DNA of 64,000 nucleotides, taken from Palaemon carinicauda (lineage: Eukaryota; Arthropoda; Malacostraca; Decapoda; Palaemonidae). Where the stretch lies: the NCBI RefSeq assembly GCF_036898095.1, contig NC_090746.1:53655841-53719840 (forward strand), written 5' to 3'. A program made the position numbers and the translations under genes. The notes beneath the pieces are model-generated. The model was not told where the DNA came from and did no database searches. It worked only from the letters and a program-made list of their open reading frames with translations. Positions 33,431 to 45,213 of the stretch are shown here, in pieces (positions within the stretch are counted from its first letter, which is position 1; each line of letters opens with the position of its first letter).

Positions 33431-33825
33431 CACCTACAAAGCTACAAAGAATGACGGTGGCATCTCGCGGTGGCGGACAGGCGCACTATTTGCAGAGCAG
33501 TAGTGACTCGTCGAGAGCGATGTCTCTGGAACGACTCACCTTATCCTTGCCTCTCTTTCCCCTCGTAGTGAAAGCTCTATTGGGGGTGTAGATAGCCATG
33601 AGACGTATCAAGAATACATCCTCTGATATTACGCGATATCCCTTCGTAAAATTTTAAGGGATATTCGCTCCAGGAGTTAGAATTCTGGATACCTTTGATA
33701 AATTCTCTGGGATATATCACTGTAGTCAAATATACCTAGGAAGCTACCTATGAAGGAACTTCCATCAGGACGACATGGCTACCTCACCCAAAAATAGATT
33801 TTTCGCTACGCTCAAAATCCGTTTT
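33431..33825 (+). repeat. Right inverted terminal repeat of element C
   Basis: It is an imperfect reverse complement of 24984-25352, ending in CTCAAAATCCGTTTT as predicted by the ICR. The differences from the left repeat include several substitutions and short indels. Confidence 0.88.
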
Positions 33826-34205
33826 GTGGCGGAGCTGTTGCCTTAACCGGAGGCGTCTTGACGCTGTTGTTCGCTTTGCATGCTTTATATAGTTAGCCAG
33901 AACAACCTTCCCGGTTTCATAACTAATTATCTGTATTAGTTATTTAGTCTTCATTGCTAGGAATTAGTTATATTATGCCGATAGTATTCGTTTTCATTGA
34001 GTGTAGGTAGCCGAAATTACGACGCTAGAAGTGCTAGCCTACCCCCTAGGCTCGATAGCCTAGGCGTTTTAGTTTACTTTCATGCATGATATAATAGTGT
34101 TCCCAGTGTTAATTTATGAAATGAAGATATTAGGCATTTATACATATAAGATTCAGTGACTGCACATGGGTTTTTCTCCTACGAAGTATACAAGGGGTTT
34201 TGATG
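33822..34205 (+). repeat. Plus-oriented leader fragment of the C/D family fused to element D
   Basis: This stretch is the reverse complement of element D's own leader at about 40590-40920 (shared TAGTTATTTAGTCTTCATTG). It begins immediately after the right end of element C and has no left ITR. At about 34205 it switches abruptly into reverse-strand RNase H sequence of element D. Element D therefore ends in an inverted copy of its own leader. Confidence 0.75.
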
Positions 34206-35595
34206 ATCTTGGTAGTCACGTTGCGGAATCCTTGTAGGTGAACTGCAGATAGGTGCCACTTCTTTCTGTCCACCAGGCGGAAGATGTGTAATAGCACCTG
34301 ATTTATGTGGGGTGATCTCGAGCCCTGACGGTTGAGACATCTGACTACTACCGAGCTGTCCAGAGTTAGACGGATGTGTATCGAGGGACGTGGGGATAAT
34401 TTCTTCAGGGTGAGAAGAACCGCCATGGCCTCCAAGATGTTGATGTGAAACGTCTTGAATAGGGGAGACCATGTTCCTTGAACTTGCCGTTGATGGGAGT
34501 GACCCCCCCCCCCAACCCTCCAGAGAAGCATCCGTATGGATGTTTATTGATGGAGGCGGAGGTTGGAGAGGGATGGATCTTTTCAAGGTCGTTGCTTCTG
34601 ACCACGGTCTTAGAAGGGAGCGAAGCCTGTTCGGTAGGGGTCTCATGAGATCTCTTCGAGCGACGGATGCGTTTCGTCTCGAGAGTCCTGAGGCATCCTT
34701 TAGCTGTGCTCGTAGCACTGGGTTTGTCACTGAGGCGAACTGTAGGGAGCCGAGAACTTGCTCCTGCTGTCGTCTTGAGATCCGTTTGGATTTGAGAAGT
34801 CTTCTGACAGACCCTGCTATTTCTTTCCTTTTCTTCAGTGGGATGGAAAGGCGGTGTGACTGAAGATCCCTATGGATTCCTAACCATTGGAACTTCTGAG
34901 CTGGAGCGAGGCGAGACTTCTTGGTGTTTATTTTGAAACCCAGATGTTCCAGGAACTGGGTCACTTTGCTGCAAGCTCTCAAAAATTCTTCTGGCGATGT
35001 CGACCAGACCAGCCAGTCGTCGAGGTAGGCCATCACTTGGACGCCCTGAAGGCGTAGCTGGTGGACGATTGTGTCTGCTAGCTTGGTGAAGATTCTCGGA
35101 GCCACGTTGAGCCCGAAGGGCATGGCTCTGAAGGCGTAGCTTCTTCATTGGAGCCAGAATCTTAGGTAGGAGGAAGCGTAGTGATTCATTGGAATGTGCC
35201 AGTAGGCATCCACCAGGTCTATGGAGACCGTGTAGGCCCTGTGAGGCAGAAGGGTCCTTATTTGTTGCAGAGTCAGCATCTTGAATTTGTTGTTCGCAAT
35301 GAACTTGTTGAGGGGGGACAAGTCGAGAATGACTCTGAGTTTGTCTGAGTCCTTCTTTGGAACACAAAATAGTCTTCCTTGGAACCTGGTGGACTTTACC
35401 CTCTTGATCACCTTCTTGTTCAAAAGTTCTAGGACATATTCTTCCAAGATGGGGGTTGAAGGCTGGAAGAATTGGTTGAAAGTTGGCAGTGGTTGTGTCC
35501 AGCTCCAACCTAGTCCCTTCTTGATGATGCTGTGTGCCCAAGGATCGAAGGTCCAACGATCCTGAAAGTGGCGGAGTCTTCCTCCCACTGGAAGC
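34206..35595 (-). pseudogene. RT-RNase H of element D, broken and truncated
   Basis: On the minus strand, frame 35145-35810 carries LRVILDLSPLNKFI and VSIDLVDAYWHIPM. After a frameshift near 35130, frame 34179-35123 carries MPFGLNVAPRIF and YLDD (35016-35027). RNase H begins with IHTDASLEGWGG near 34530 and shifts frame at a run of about 11 C on the plus strand (34503-34513). It continues through LTLDSSVVVRCLN to GFRNVT at about 34215. The last catalytic Asp (TADALSR in element C) is lost at the junction with the inverted leader. Confidence 0.85.
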
Positions 35596-35889
35596 ACTTC
35601 ATTGCTTCTGGTTTCCCGAGGGTTTGCCACCTCGGCCGCTAGCTCCCCTTCCTCCTCTGCCCCTGGAGGGGCGGCGAGAGGAATCTCTGCCGGAGCCTCT
35701 ACCTCTTGGATGAAAGGTAGTGGATGGTCGTTCATAGGCAGGGGTGAAGACCGGTGATTGGGACACCACCGGCTGGGGGACCAACTGAAAGGTCTATTGT
35801 GGTTGTGCAACCACTTGGGGAGTAGCGGGAGCCGGAAACTGGCGTTTGGGTTGACGCTGCTGGGGTCGTGGTTTGGAGGATTTCCTCTT

Positions 35890-37192
35890 TATTTGGTATT
35901 GGTTTAGATTGCAAAAACTCCCTAACTCTCTAGCCTTTCAGACTGCAAGCCTTGTAAGACACGCATCATACTTTGAGTTGCACCCAAAATCTCCTCACCC
36001 TTATGGCTTTCGGGTGAAACGATTATTAAATAGTCTGGATATAATTAGAAATACAGTAAGGTACTTCCATTTAAGGTATCATCAACGCCTCCATGGAAGT
36101 TACCAGAGATATCTTTTTGTAAATATTTTATTGGAGATAAGAAGAATATGTCAGACCTAGAAGCCAGGTCTCTTTTTAATGAACATGTTAAAGAACATAG
36201 AGGATCAACTTTTATCTATACTGATGGCTCCAAATCTGATGCTGGCATTGGATTTGGAGTACATAGTAATGGTTTTAATTGTAGAGGTGCACTTCCTCTG
36301 ACCGCTTCCATATTTACTGCCGAACTGTATGGCACATTAACCGCTATTGAGAAAATAGCGTTGGAGAAGGAGGGTAATTTTACAATTTTTAGTGATGCAA
36401 GGAGTGTCCTTCAAGCTATAGAAGTTTTTAATTCTAATAACCCTCTAGTTTTAAAGATTTTAGAATGGCTTTTTATTATTGGACGGAGAGGTATAATAGT
36501 TCAATATTGTTGGGTTCCAGCACATGTAGGTGTGTCTGGGAATGAGAAGGCAGATTCACTGGCTAAGAAGGCTGCATCCGAGTTGCTGCCAAGAAGGTAT
36601 CCCATTCCCTGTAATGATTTCTTACCTGACATCAAGAAATTGGTTTGCAATAAATGGTAACAGCAATGGGATAGCCTAGATGGGAATAAAATGCGAGAGG
36701 TAACAAATGTCATATCTCCTTGGAGGTATAATATGATGCCGCGAAAATGGGAGACGTCTCTTTGTCGTCTCCGTATTGGTCACACTCGGTTGACACACAA
36801 GTTTCTGCTGAAGGGCCAACACCAACCGTTTTGTGACGACTGTTTAGTACCTCTAACAGTGAGGCATTTGTTGACCGAATGCCCTAATTATAACAACTTA
36901 AGGAATAGATATCTGTTTGAGGCTCGAGGTGAGGGTGGCAGGTTCATCCTTGCCAAGATTCTTGGAAATGATGTATCCTACTATGCAAGTGGCATTTTTA
37001 GATTTCTTTCAGAAGCAGCTCTTCTGAAAACTATTTAACTTTTATGACATTCAAATTTTATGATTTTAATTGAATACTCTTTTATTTTTTATTTTATTTT
37101 ATTTTTTATTTTTGTATACATAAATTAAATGTTACCGGCGTCAATGACCTTAGATGTCAGGATGCCTGGAAACTTTAAATCAATCAATCAAT
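35890..37192 (+). mobile_element. 5'-truncated LINE (I/R1-like) with RNase H, inserted in element D
   Basis: It is a plus-strand fragment holding the end of an RT region, an RNase H domain, a C-terminal CCHC-like knuckle and a 3' UTR. It ends in tandem AATC units (37178-37192). Truncation at the 5' side fits target-primed reverse transcription. The 5' boundary is approximate, and no target-site duplication could be shown. Confidence 0.85.
36148..37038 (+). pseudogene. LINE RNase H and C-terminal zinc knuckle, one internal stop
   Basis: The first frame (36148-36660) encodes an RNase H with D26 (YTDGSKSDAG), E59 (FTAELYG), D83 (FSDARS) and H126/D136 (WVPAHVGVSGNEKAD), a full catalytic set. A TAA at 36658-36660 interrupts it. 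The same frame continues to 37038 with a C-x2-C-x7-H-x4-C knuckle (CDDCLVPLTVRHLLTEC). RNase H placed between RT and such a knuckle is characteristic of the I/R1 group of LINEs. The upstream frame 35905-36160 is the remnant of the preceding domain. Confidence 0.85.
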
Positions 37193-38789
37193 CTTAGGTT
37201 GAGGGCCTTTTTCATGAGAGGATTTCCTCTTGCGGGACATGCCCCATTTGTTGAGAAGGTTCCAATTCTCAGAGGCGGCTTTGTCCACGATCTCTTTCAC
37301 CAAAGCTGTTGGGAAGAGATGCTTGCCCCAGATGTTGGAGGAGATTAGCTTCCGGGGTTTGTGTTTCACTGCAGCGTTGGCAAACACGAATTCTCTGCAG
37401 GCTCTCCTGGCCTTGATGAAGCTGTACAAGTCCTTCATCACGGTCATACAAATCTGGGACCCTAACGTCCCCGGCCATGACCTCAAGCTGAATTTGATGA
37501 GACAGAGAGGCGGCTAGTCTCTCCTTGGTTTCCTGCTCCCGACGAAGAAGGTGGTCGTTCAGCTTTGAAAGATCCTCATTGAACTGACGGCCAGCCGCGT
37601 CAGGTTCCAGTTTCCCGACCGTAAAAGTGAACTGGATATCTTTCCAGAATCTGTCGTCGGGGGGAAGGGCGAGGGAGAGAGGTAGGGCAGGGCTTTCCTT
37701 CCTCCACCGCCTTCATGACCACATGGAAGGCCTTTTCAACAAAGGGAAAGGTCGCAGTAGGGGGAGCAAGAAAGGACGGATGCTTCTTGCTCAATGCTGG
37801 CATTTTAGAGTTGGTAAAACCACGACTCTTAAGACACTCTGCCAGCATGGCTTGGGCTTTCGAGTGATCGAACACGGTCACTTCTTTGGGTTCGGTCTCT
37901 TCCTTGGAGGCCGGTTCGGACCTGAGCCGGACGTAACAGTCCGGGTAAGCCTCAAAGCTGGGGAAGAACTCCACCTCTTCCAAGAGGATGGACCCAAGCC
38001 GATCATTAATAAAGATTTTGCCAGTTATAATTTGCATATGCTCGGCATACCTCCAGGGGTTAGACTCCGAGCAGGGGGGAAGATCCTTAACCGAAATCTT
38101 TTTTGGTTGCTTCCAACCCATAAAATGACGTTTGAGCTCCTCTTGACTCTTTCGGAGCCTTTCGTCCATCAGTGCCACCAGCGCCTGGATGGCATCTCCA
38201 GTGGCTGGTAGCACGGGCAGCGAGGCGGCTGAGGTAGAGGGGACTGGCTCCTCGACCACAACGGGGGTTACTGGAGGTGTTTGGGCGAAACTCGTCCTCC
38301 GAATCAAGGAACTCCACCTGATCCTCTTCATCCTCCAGATCCTCACCCATGAGGGTCCTCTCGGTGTTGTCGGAGACACGACATCTTCTCCACTTCGTCG
38401 AGATGACATTTTTGGAGTGTAGCCGAAATGTCGGGTTCAACAGTAAGTTGGACGCAGGGGATCTGATCCTGGGGGATCACAGAGTCCGACAGAGCTTTAG
38501 GGAAAAGCAAGGCCCTCATCTTCTCGTTAGGGAGATAAGGCCCGGTGGCGTTCTTCTGGAAACCGCGCACCCACTTGCACAGTTTCTCTCGAGCATTGTC
38601 CCTGGCCTCCGCGGACGGAGGGTTGTCGAACGCCTCATCAAGGAGGCCTTTGCAGGTTGAGCAGGACTGCGGATCCCAGTACTTAAGGTTGCCCTTTTTG
38701 CTGCACAGGGGGTGTGGGTCCGGCACGCCTTATGCCCGTAGAAGTCCGGGCGGCGAACTCCGCAGAAGGAGCTCTCACACTTCAGGTTC

Positions 38790-41149
38790 TCCTGTAGAAG
38801 AAAGAGATCATGAGTACATGGAAGACAGAGTTATGGCTTACATTACTCTTAAGATTAAGATTCACTAATCTGTAGAATTGGTTTTTATGTGAGCTCAGGA
38901 TAGGTGAGCTAGAAGGGAAGTAGGAAGACACATACTTGTGAGTCCCATCCAGCCAGTTACCGTGACCTTTTCTGCAGACAATTCCTTAGGACCTGAGGTT
39001 CTAAGGGAGGGAATGGTATCCCTATGGGGGAGCCAAACTTAGGCTTCCTTATAAAGGAATTGTCTACAGATTGGAGAGGGTCTGAAATCGGTCAGAACCT
39101 AGAGACTGCACTGAGAAGCACAGAGTTTGCTGGAAATATTGTACTGTACAACCGTACACCTCAGCCACTGTTTTTAAGGTATGAAATACCAAAGAAAGAG
39201 CAGTCTGGCTATTTGGCTGTATTAGGTTGACTGCCGGCACGGGACGGGCAGCCGGGGGAGGGGTGCTTGTTCATGGAAGCCTCAGGAGCGTCGCCGGCAA
39301 GCCGGAGGCCGGTCCGGCGGGATGAATCCATCTAAGGCTACACACTGAGCAGCATAGAGGTAGGAGACACCTATAAGGGCGACCGCCGGCACGGCAGCGG
39401 GTTGCCGACAGGGCGGTGGCCTCCGGCAGCCAGCAGGCTGTCGGCGCTGGTGAACCTAGCTGGGATGTCGGCGGTAGCGGCGGCCCCCCGGCAGCCGGCA
39501 GGCTGTCGCCTTAGGTAATCCTCAGATAGGAACATCCTATGAAGTAGGAAGGTCACGTGGGGTACCGGCGGCTAGCGCCGGCAGGCGGAGGCGACAGTGG
39601 ACCGGCACCATGATAGAAGAGAGAAAGATAAGGAGGGAGTGGGGAAGGGTAATGTCCGATACCCGACCGGCTTCCCTCCGGAAGGAGTGCTCTCATAATA
39701 GGAGGGGATATGCCTATCATCCAGCGGCAGGGGGCCGGCAGACGGCTGGATGCCTATGGTAATCCAAGGGAGGATCAGAGTACACTCAAAAGGGGGAGAG
39801 GGTGATCTTCCGCCGGCAGACCGGCCGCCGACACTACCCTATAGTTCGACTATGAGGGGGAAGTGTAACAGAGCGGCCAGCCAAGCAGAAGAGCACAGCT
39901 TAACCTACAACTCTCCCCAAGGGAGGAATTGTAGGACAGCGGACAGGGGTGTGAAGGCAAGCCAACACAAAGGGATAGAGTGGGGGTAGGGGTCTGAGGG
40001 AGCAGAAGGGGTCGCAACCCTAAAGTTCCCAAGGGGTGGGGAGAATCTGTTAGATGCTATTCTACCTAGGTAGGAGAGAAACGCTCTCCAACCCTAGGGT
40101 AGGTTAGCTCAGAGTAGGCACAGCACTGGTGTACTGTCCTAAACTATAATAAAACAGAATCCCCCAAAGCCTAACCTAAACCAGGAGAGTCTTCTCCTAG
40201 ATTAGGGAGGGCTGGGAAGACATATCGCTAGGCTATAGGGATTAAGAAACGTGTCCCAACCAAGTGCAGTCTAGGGGGAAGGGCAGAGTCCTTCCACCTT
40301 CAGTCTCAGTCGATACCTAAAGGGAAATCCGTTCCTTAAGGGTGGACTGGGATGAACGATAGGTACTCTGGGGTTCTGTCCGAGGTCCCCTCATATACTA
40401 TGGTAGGGAAGAGGGAAGAACGATCTAGCCTAACCTACCCGAAAATTATTCTGGGTAAGGGGGCTAAGATATAGCGAAGCTACCCAGAAGGAGGTTACCC
40501 GAAGGTAAAAGGAGAGATAAGGAAGCATACAAGGGCCCCAACATTGGGTTAGGGGATGTGACATGGATGGACCAGACACGGTCCCTTGTATGGTCCCTAG
40601 AAGGCGAAAGACATGTGCAACACTGAATCTTGTATATGTTTAAAAATGCCTATATCTTCATTAACATTAACACTAGGAACACTTATTATATCATGCAGAA
40701 GTCAACATGAACACTAGGCTGCGGCCTAGGCTAGGATAAAAGTCTAGTATGGGGTCGGCTAACTAAGAGCGCCGAAGAATACCATCGGCATAATATAACT
40801 AATTCCTAGCAATGAAGACTAAATAACTAATGATATTTAATTAGTTATAAGGCCAGGAAGGCTGTTCTGGCTAACTAAATAAAGCATGCGAGGCGAACAG
40901 CGGCGTCATAAAATGGCGCCTCCGGGCAAGGCAAAGCTCTGCCACAAAACACAAGATTTTAGCGTAAAAAATCATTACTTTACGGCCAGAGCTTATTTAA
41001 ACAATACAAGAACCTGGTACTCAACTTTCCAGAAGAAGGCGAGGCAGAAGGTTGAGACGTGGCGAAGGATGTACAAGATAATCGGGGATCAGTGGGAAAA
41101 ACAAACCAATGTTGGAAGCTACCAGAATAGGAATGAGGACGGATGTGAC
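38790..41149 (-). other. Leader region of element D
   Basis: It lies between the gag start and the ITR. On the minus strand it ends in a pyrimidine tract and TACAG acceptor (about 38795). Short plus-strand frames here, such as 39024-39230 and 40886-41287, show no motif and are not supported as genes. Confidence 0.6.
39230..39840. repeat. CCGGC-rich tract in the leader of element D
   Basis: Interspersed GCCGGC and CCGGCAG motifs occur as in element C's leader (26590-27250), but with different spacing. The compositional bias is therefore conserved while the exact sequence is not. Confidence 0.8.
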
Positions 41150-41480
41150 GTCACACAGTATGGCGGACGGTTTGTTTACGCTGCGAGTACCGTAACAGTA
41201 ACGAAGGAGGGTAACTTTGGAACGGCTCCTCAGTTACCTCGCCACCTTTCCCCCTCGAAGCGTAAATGCTATGTGAGGTGCAGATAGCCATGTGGCGTGT
41301 TAATGCATGATTCCCCTGTTGATATACGATATCCTAGAGGGAAACCTTTAGGGTACTCGCACCAGAAGTTAGAATTCTGTGAAACCTTTAGTTTAATTCT
41401 CTGGGAATATCTATTGTAGTCATATATACCCAAAGGAAGCTACTGATGGAACCTTCCATCAGGACGACATGGCTTGAGCC

Positions 41481-41483
<3 letters not shown>
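41150..41483 (-). repeat. Left inverted terminal repeat of element D
   Basis: It matches element C's ITR (GTTAGAATTCTG, AATTCTCTGGGA, TTCCATCAGGACGACATGGC). It ends at GAGCCCAAAT directly against an (AT)n tract. Confidence 0.85.
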
Positions 41484-41955
<472 letters not shown>

Positions 41956-42126
41956 TGCTTGCTCTCTTCATCAAGGGACAACCATGGATTACTATGCCAT
42001 TCATATCTGGTGCCCCAGATTATTGCAATGAAATTACTTGAAGTAAGATGCTGGACATGGTTTGTGTCCATTGAATTCTTATTGTTTTGTTGAAGCTTAT
42101 TATAGGTTGTTGTTAGCGAAATGAAT

Positions 42127-42337
42127 GAATGTCTCTTGCTTGAGGGTACACTCGGGGGAACTATTTTATTTAATTTCTCTTCCACTTGTTATGTTCTTGT
42201 ATTTTATAGTTTATATAGGAGATATTTATTGTAATGTTACGCTTCTTAAGAATTTAATTTTTCCTTGTTTCCTTTCCTCACTGGGCTATTTTCCCCAGTT
42301 AGAGCCCCCTTTTCCAAGTAAGGTTGAAGCTTAGCAA

Positions 42338-42372
<35 letters not shown>
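42127..42372 (+). mobile_element. LINE 3' end with (TAA)n tail
   Basis: It is a 3' UTR fragment with TTGAGGGTACACTCGG near the start and CCTCACTGGGCTATTTTCCC near the end, then a TAATAA tail (42340-42371). It belongs to the same 3' UTR family as 43224-43500 and the minus-strand LINE at 10441-13213. No coding part is present. Confidence 0.8.
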
Positions 42373-42374
<2 letters not shown>

Positions 42375-42638
42375 AATATGTCCCGGAATGGCCATAATAA
42401 AAGGTAAGTGCCATTCAAGGACGCTGACGCTGAATCAACAAATGTTACCGAATACCGATTCCTTGTTTTGATTTAGTAAACAAACTTGTCCCTATGTTAT
42501 CTTCCTGATTGAGGACTTTAAATATGCTAATTTAGGCAACATTGTGCAATTGATTACCACATTTGTTGTGCGAATTGTTCAACTTTGTGAGAAAATTCCC
42601 TTAGTTAGTGGTTGGCTGATATAATAATTGATTTTCAG
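42373..42638. other. Non-coding DNA before a probable exon
   Basis: No repeat or frame is recognised. It ends in the acceptor-like GATTTTCAG (to 42638). Confidence 0.4.
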
Positions 42639-42735
42639 TGCAGATAGTGACAGGGGATATATCGTGGCAAAAATGACTGACTTTGAGGACATCTTAAATG
42701 GGAATGAAAATACAGTAGCATCGGTAAAAAAGGAG
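42639..42735 (+). CDS. Probable first coding exon of an unrecognised host gene
   Basis: A short exon candidate lies between an acceptor (GATTTTCAG|TGCAG) and a strong donor (AAGGAG|GTAAGT). It holds 34 bases of 5' UTR and 21 codons from ATG 42673, with a good start context (GGCAAAAATGA). The peptide begins MTDFEDILNGNEN and is acidic. It stays in frame to the donor with phase 0. The composition differs from the mobile elements around it. I do not recognise the family from so short a piece, and no following exon is visible before the gap. It was not found as a long open frame because of its size. Confidence 0.5.
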
Positions 42736-42753
42736 GTAAGTTGAGAGACTTTA

Positions 42754-43095
42754 CTATACTAACTCATTTGGAGCCAAACAATTCTGCATAATAGGAGTAA
42801 ATGTTGTTGGCATTCTGATTATACAATAGTGAAAATGAAAATTAATGCTATGTAGTAAATTGGCCACGAAAGAGTTATTGGGTCCTTTGACTGATCCCAG
42901 TACTACATTCGACCCCTCTCTCGGGTTACGGCTCATTTTGTTTTTGCCTACACATACACGAATAGTCTGGCCTATTTCCACATTCTCCTCTGTCCTCATA
43001 CACCTGACTACATTAAGATTACCAAACGGTTCTTCTTCGTTCAAGGGGTTAACTACTACAATGTAATTGTTCAGTGGCTGCTTTCCTCGTGGCAA
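42754..43095 (-). CDS. Unrecognised 113-codon reverse frame
   Basis: The minus-strand frame encodes a hydrophilic peptide (for example NVEIGQTIRVCVG) followed by a His/Phe-rich end. It lies 18 bases from the donor of the probable host exon, on the opposite strand. There is no motif, signal or partner to support a function. It may be chance, or a fragment of an unknown mobile element. Confidence 0.2.
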   Translation of the reverse strand: MPRGKQPLNNYIVVVNPLNEEEPFGNLNVVRCMRTEENVEIGQTIRVCVGKNKMSRNPREGSNVVLGSVKGPNNSFVANLLHSINFHFHYCIIRMPTTFTPIMQNCLAPNELV

Positions 43096-43223
43096 GGGTA
43101 GAAGAGACTTTTTAACAATGGTAAGCAGGTCTTTTAGGAGAAGGATACTCCAAAATCAAATCATTGTTCTCTAGTCCTTGGTAGTACCGTAGCCTCTGTA
43201 CCGTGGACTTACACTGTCTTGGA

Positions 43224-43500
43224 TTAGGGTTCTCTTGTTTGAGGGTATGATTGGGCACGCTGTTCTATCTTATTTATCTCATTTCATTTATATATTTATT
43301 TTAGTTTTTATAGTTTATTTATGAAAGATCTAATTCAATGTTGTTAGTGTTCTTATGTTTTATTTTTATTGTTTATCTTTTATTTTTTTTATTTCCTTGT
43401 TTCTTTTCCTCACTGGGCTATTTTTCCAGGTTGGACCCCTTAGGCTTATTGCATCTTACTTTTCCAATTAGGGTTATAACTTAACTTGTAACAACAACAA
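43224..43500 (+). mobile_element. LINE 3' end, cut by the gap
   Basis: It is the same 3' UTR family as 42127-42372 (TCTTGTTTGAGGGTATGATT near the start, CCTCACTGGGCTATTTTTCC, then GGGTTATAACTTAACTTG). An ACAACAACAA tail runs into the Ns. The uncut end is visible in the second copy. Confidence 0.8.
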
Positions 43501-44000
43501 NNNNNNNNNNNNNNNNNNNNNNNNNNNNNNNNNNNNNNNNNNNNNNNNNNNNNNNNNNNNNNNNNNNNNNNNNNNNNNNNNNNNNNNNNNNNNNNNNNNN
43601 NNNNNNNNNNNNNNNNNNNNNNNNNNNNNNNNNNNNNNNNNNNNNNNNNNNNNNNNNNNNNNNNNNNNNNNNNNNNNNNNNNNNNNNNNNNNNNNNNNNN
43701 NNNNNNNNNNNNNNNNNNNNNNNNNNNNNNNNNNNNNNNNNNNNNNNNNNNNNNNNNNNNNNNNNNNNNNNNNNNNNNNNNNNNNNNNNNNNNNNNNNNN
43801 NNNNNNNNNNNNNNNNNNNNNNNNNNNNNNNNNNNNNNNNNNNNNNNNNNNNNNNNNNNNNNNNNNNNNNNNNNNNNNNNNNNNNNNNNNNNNNNNNNNN
43901 NNNNNNNNNNNNNNNNNNNNNNNNNNNNNNNNNNNNNNNNNNNNNNNNNNNNNNNNNNNNNNNNNNNNNNNNNNNNNNNNNNNNNNNNNNNNNNNNNNNN
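43501..44000. other. Assembly gap of exactly 500 N
   Basis: It is a fixed-length scaffold gap. Sequence after it restarts at a position already passed at 24133, which means the gap does not represent real spacing. Confidence 0.99.
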
Positions 44001-44051
44001 GAGTTAACTTACAGCAAAGTTTAGGGAGCGATTTTCACCTTGATATAGTTC

Positions 44052-44844
44052 ACCCTTTTTTTTCTCTCTCTCATATCAGTTAATAAGTATGAGTCCAAAG
44101 TTTTGAGCTATATTTCTACTATTTGTAACTTTTTTCTACAAAGTAACAGTTGGTGTCAATTCCACTATTGTTTGACAGCTCTTTTTGTTTATTATGTATT
44201 GTATTTGGATAACTCTTATTTCCTATAAGAGATTTACAGTACTAGGGTCTATACTACAAATGCAAATTTACAATGGCTCCCCTTCCTCTGGCTGAAAGAA
44301 TTCATGTTATTTTTTAAGGTTCCAGTTTATTTGTCTTTTTTTTTATTCATAAGTTTTATTCAAGTCTTGAGTACAGAATCATTGCAAGAATTGTCTTGGA
44401 TGGCCTTTCGCAACACCAGGACTAAATTCATAACTAGGCTTCAATCCTAAGATTATGATGAGCAGTATTATATGTTTGGTGTCTGAAGAGTTAATATTCA
44501 TCCTGATATTCATCTTTACTTTATTTTGATGAAGATTATTTTTTACTTTAGTTTTGTATAATGGATGTCCAGGAAAAAAAAAAACGAGTTTCTGTATGAT
44601 GATTTGAAATTTTCCAAGAAATTACATAATCATAAGTCTTAAGTGATTGGAATTGAATACCTCTTCAAAACTACATGAATTATCCAAAGGGTTTCCAGTA
44701 AGTTTTATAATCAAGGGTTTCTTCTCATCTTATTTAGTTTTGCTTAAAATTCCAAATAAGTTTCATGAAAGAATATGTAAGAGATTTATCTTGTAATACT
44801 GTAGTGTCCATATACACGATTATTGTTTAGTTTTGAAATGCTCT
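44052..44844. other. AT-rich spacer, second copy
   Basis: Counterpart of 24191-24983 with scattered single-base differences. Nothing is recognised in it. Confidence 0.4.
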
Positions 44845-45213
44845 CTTTTTGGGCAGAGGCCATGTCGTCGTGATGGAAGTTCCTTCAAAGGTAGCTTCCT
44901 AGGTATATTTGACTACATTGATATATCCCAGAGAATTTACCAAAGGTATCCAGAATTCTAACTCCTGGAGCGAATATCCTTTAAAATTTTACGAAGGGAT
45001 ATCGCGTAATATCAGAGGACGTATTCTTGACACGTCTCATGGCTATCTACACCCCCAATAGAGCTTTCACTACGAGGGGAAAGAGAGACAAGAATAAGGT
45101 GAGTCGTTCCAGAGACATCGCTCTCAACGAGTCACTACTGCTCTGCAAATAGTGCGCCTGTCCGCCACCGCGAGGCGCCACCGTCATTCTTTCGCTTGTA
45201 GCTTCGATAGACC
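44845..45213 (+). repeat. Left ITR of element C, second copy
   Basis: Counterpart of 24984-25352. The GTGAGT donor is conserved. Confidence 0.85.

Larger units (their letters stand above)
24984..33825 (+). mobile_element. Element C: DIRS-type YR retrotransposon with a long leader
   Basis: About 8.8 kb. The order is left ITR, a 2.4-kb leader containing CCGGC-rich DNA and probable splice signals, gag (broken near its end), RT-RNase H-MT, YR, ICR and right ITR. The protein motifs place it in the same group as element B, but the sequences are too different to be the same family. Its ITRs differ from each other at many positions, so it is older than B. RT and YR frames remain open, while gag carries frameshifts shared with the second copy. 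It belongs to the family of the reverse-strand element D next to it. Confidence 0.92.
35599..38726 (-). pseudogene. Gag of element D, frameshifted and split by a LINE
   Basis: The N-terminal part is at 38343-38726 (YWDPQSCSTC, KLCKWVRGFQKN). A second frame, 37600-38409, carries SNPWRYAEHM, AYPDCYVRLR and MPALSKKHPSF. A third, 37184-37486, carries DLYSFIKARRACREF and ends in KRKSS plus a Gly-Pro-Gln-Pro segment at the LINE insertion. The basic Arg/Gly tail resumes at 35599-35784 beyond the LINE. Block by block it matches the gag of element C, which allows the extra bases in C to be located. Confidence 0.8.
34206..41483 (-). mobile_element. Element D: decayed, 3'-truncated DIRS element related to C
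   Basis: On the minus strand the order is left ITR (41483 to 41150), a CCGGC-rich leader, gag fragments, RT and the beginning of RNase H. The methyltransferase, YR, ICR and right ITR are missing, replaced at 34205 by the inverted leader fragment. A LINE (35890-37192) interrupts the gag tail. Frameshifts are present in gag, RT and RNase H. Confidence 0.88.

Noticed and set aside
24984..33825. Classifying element C as an LTR retrotransposon or retrovirus
   Set aside because: Terminal repeats are inverted, there is no protease or DDE integrase, and a tyrosine recombinase and ICR are present.
35876..37229. GAGGATTTCCTCTT on both sides of the LINE insertion, looking like a target-site duplication
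   Set aside because: Comparison with element C shows gag normally has two Lys/Arg-Lys-Ser-Ser stretches here. The right match is also about 20 bases away from the AATC tail. It is an internal gag repeat, so no target-site duplication can be claimed.
37627..38211. 194-codon plus-strand frame antisense to gag of element D
   Set aside because: There is no motif, and it mirrors the coding strand of a well-supported gag pseudogene.
40886..41287. 133-codon plus-strand frame within the leader and ITR of element D
   Set aside because: It runs through the ITR on the non-coding strand and has no recognisable domain.
43501..44000. Reading the two flanking copies as a recent segmental duplication that doubled a host exon
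   Set aside because: The gap of exactly 500 N, the restart at an AT tract, and identical microsatellite lengths fit an assembly artefact better. The exon is reported twice but should be counted once until reads settle it.
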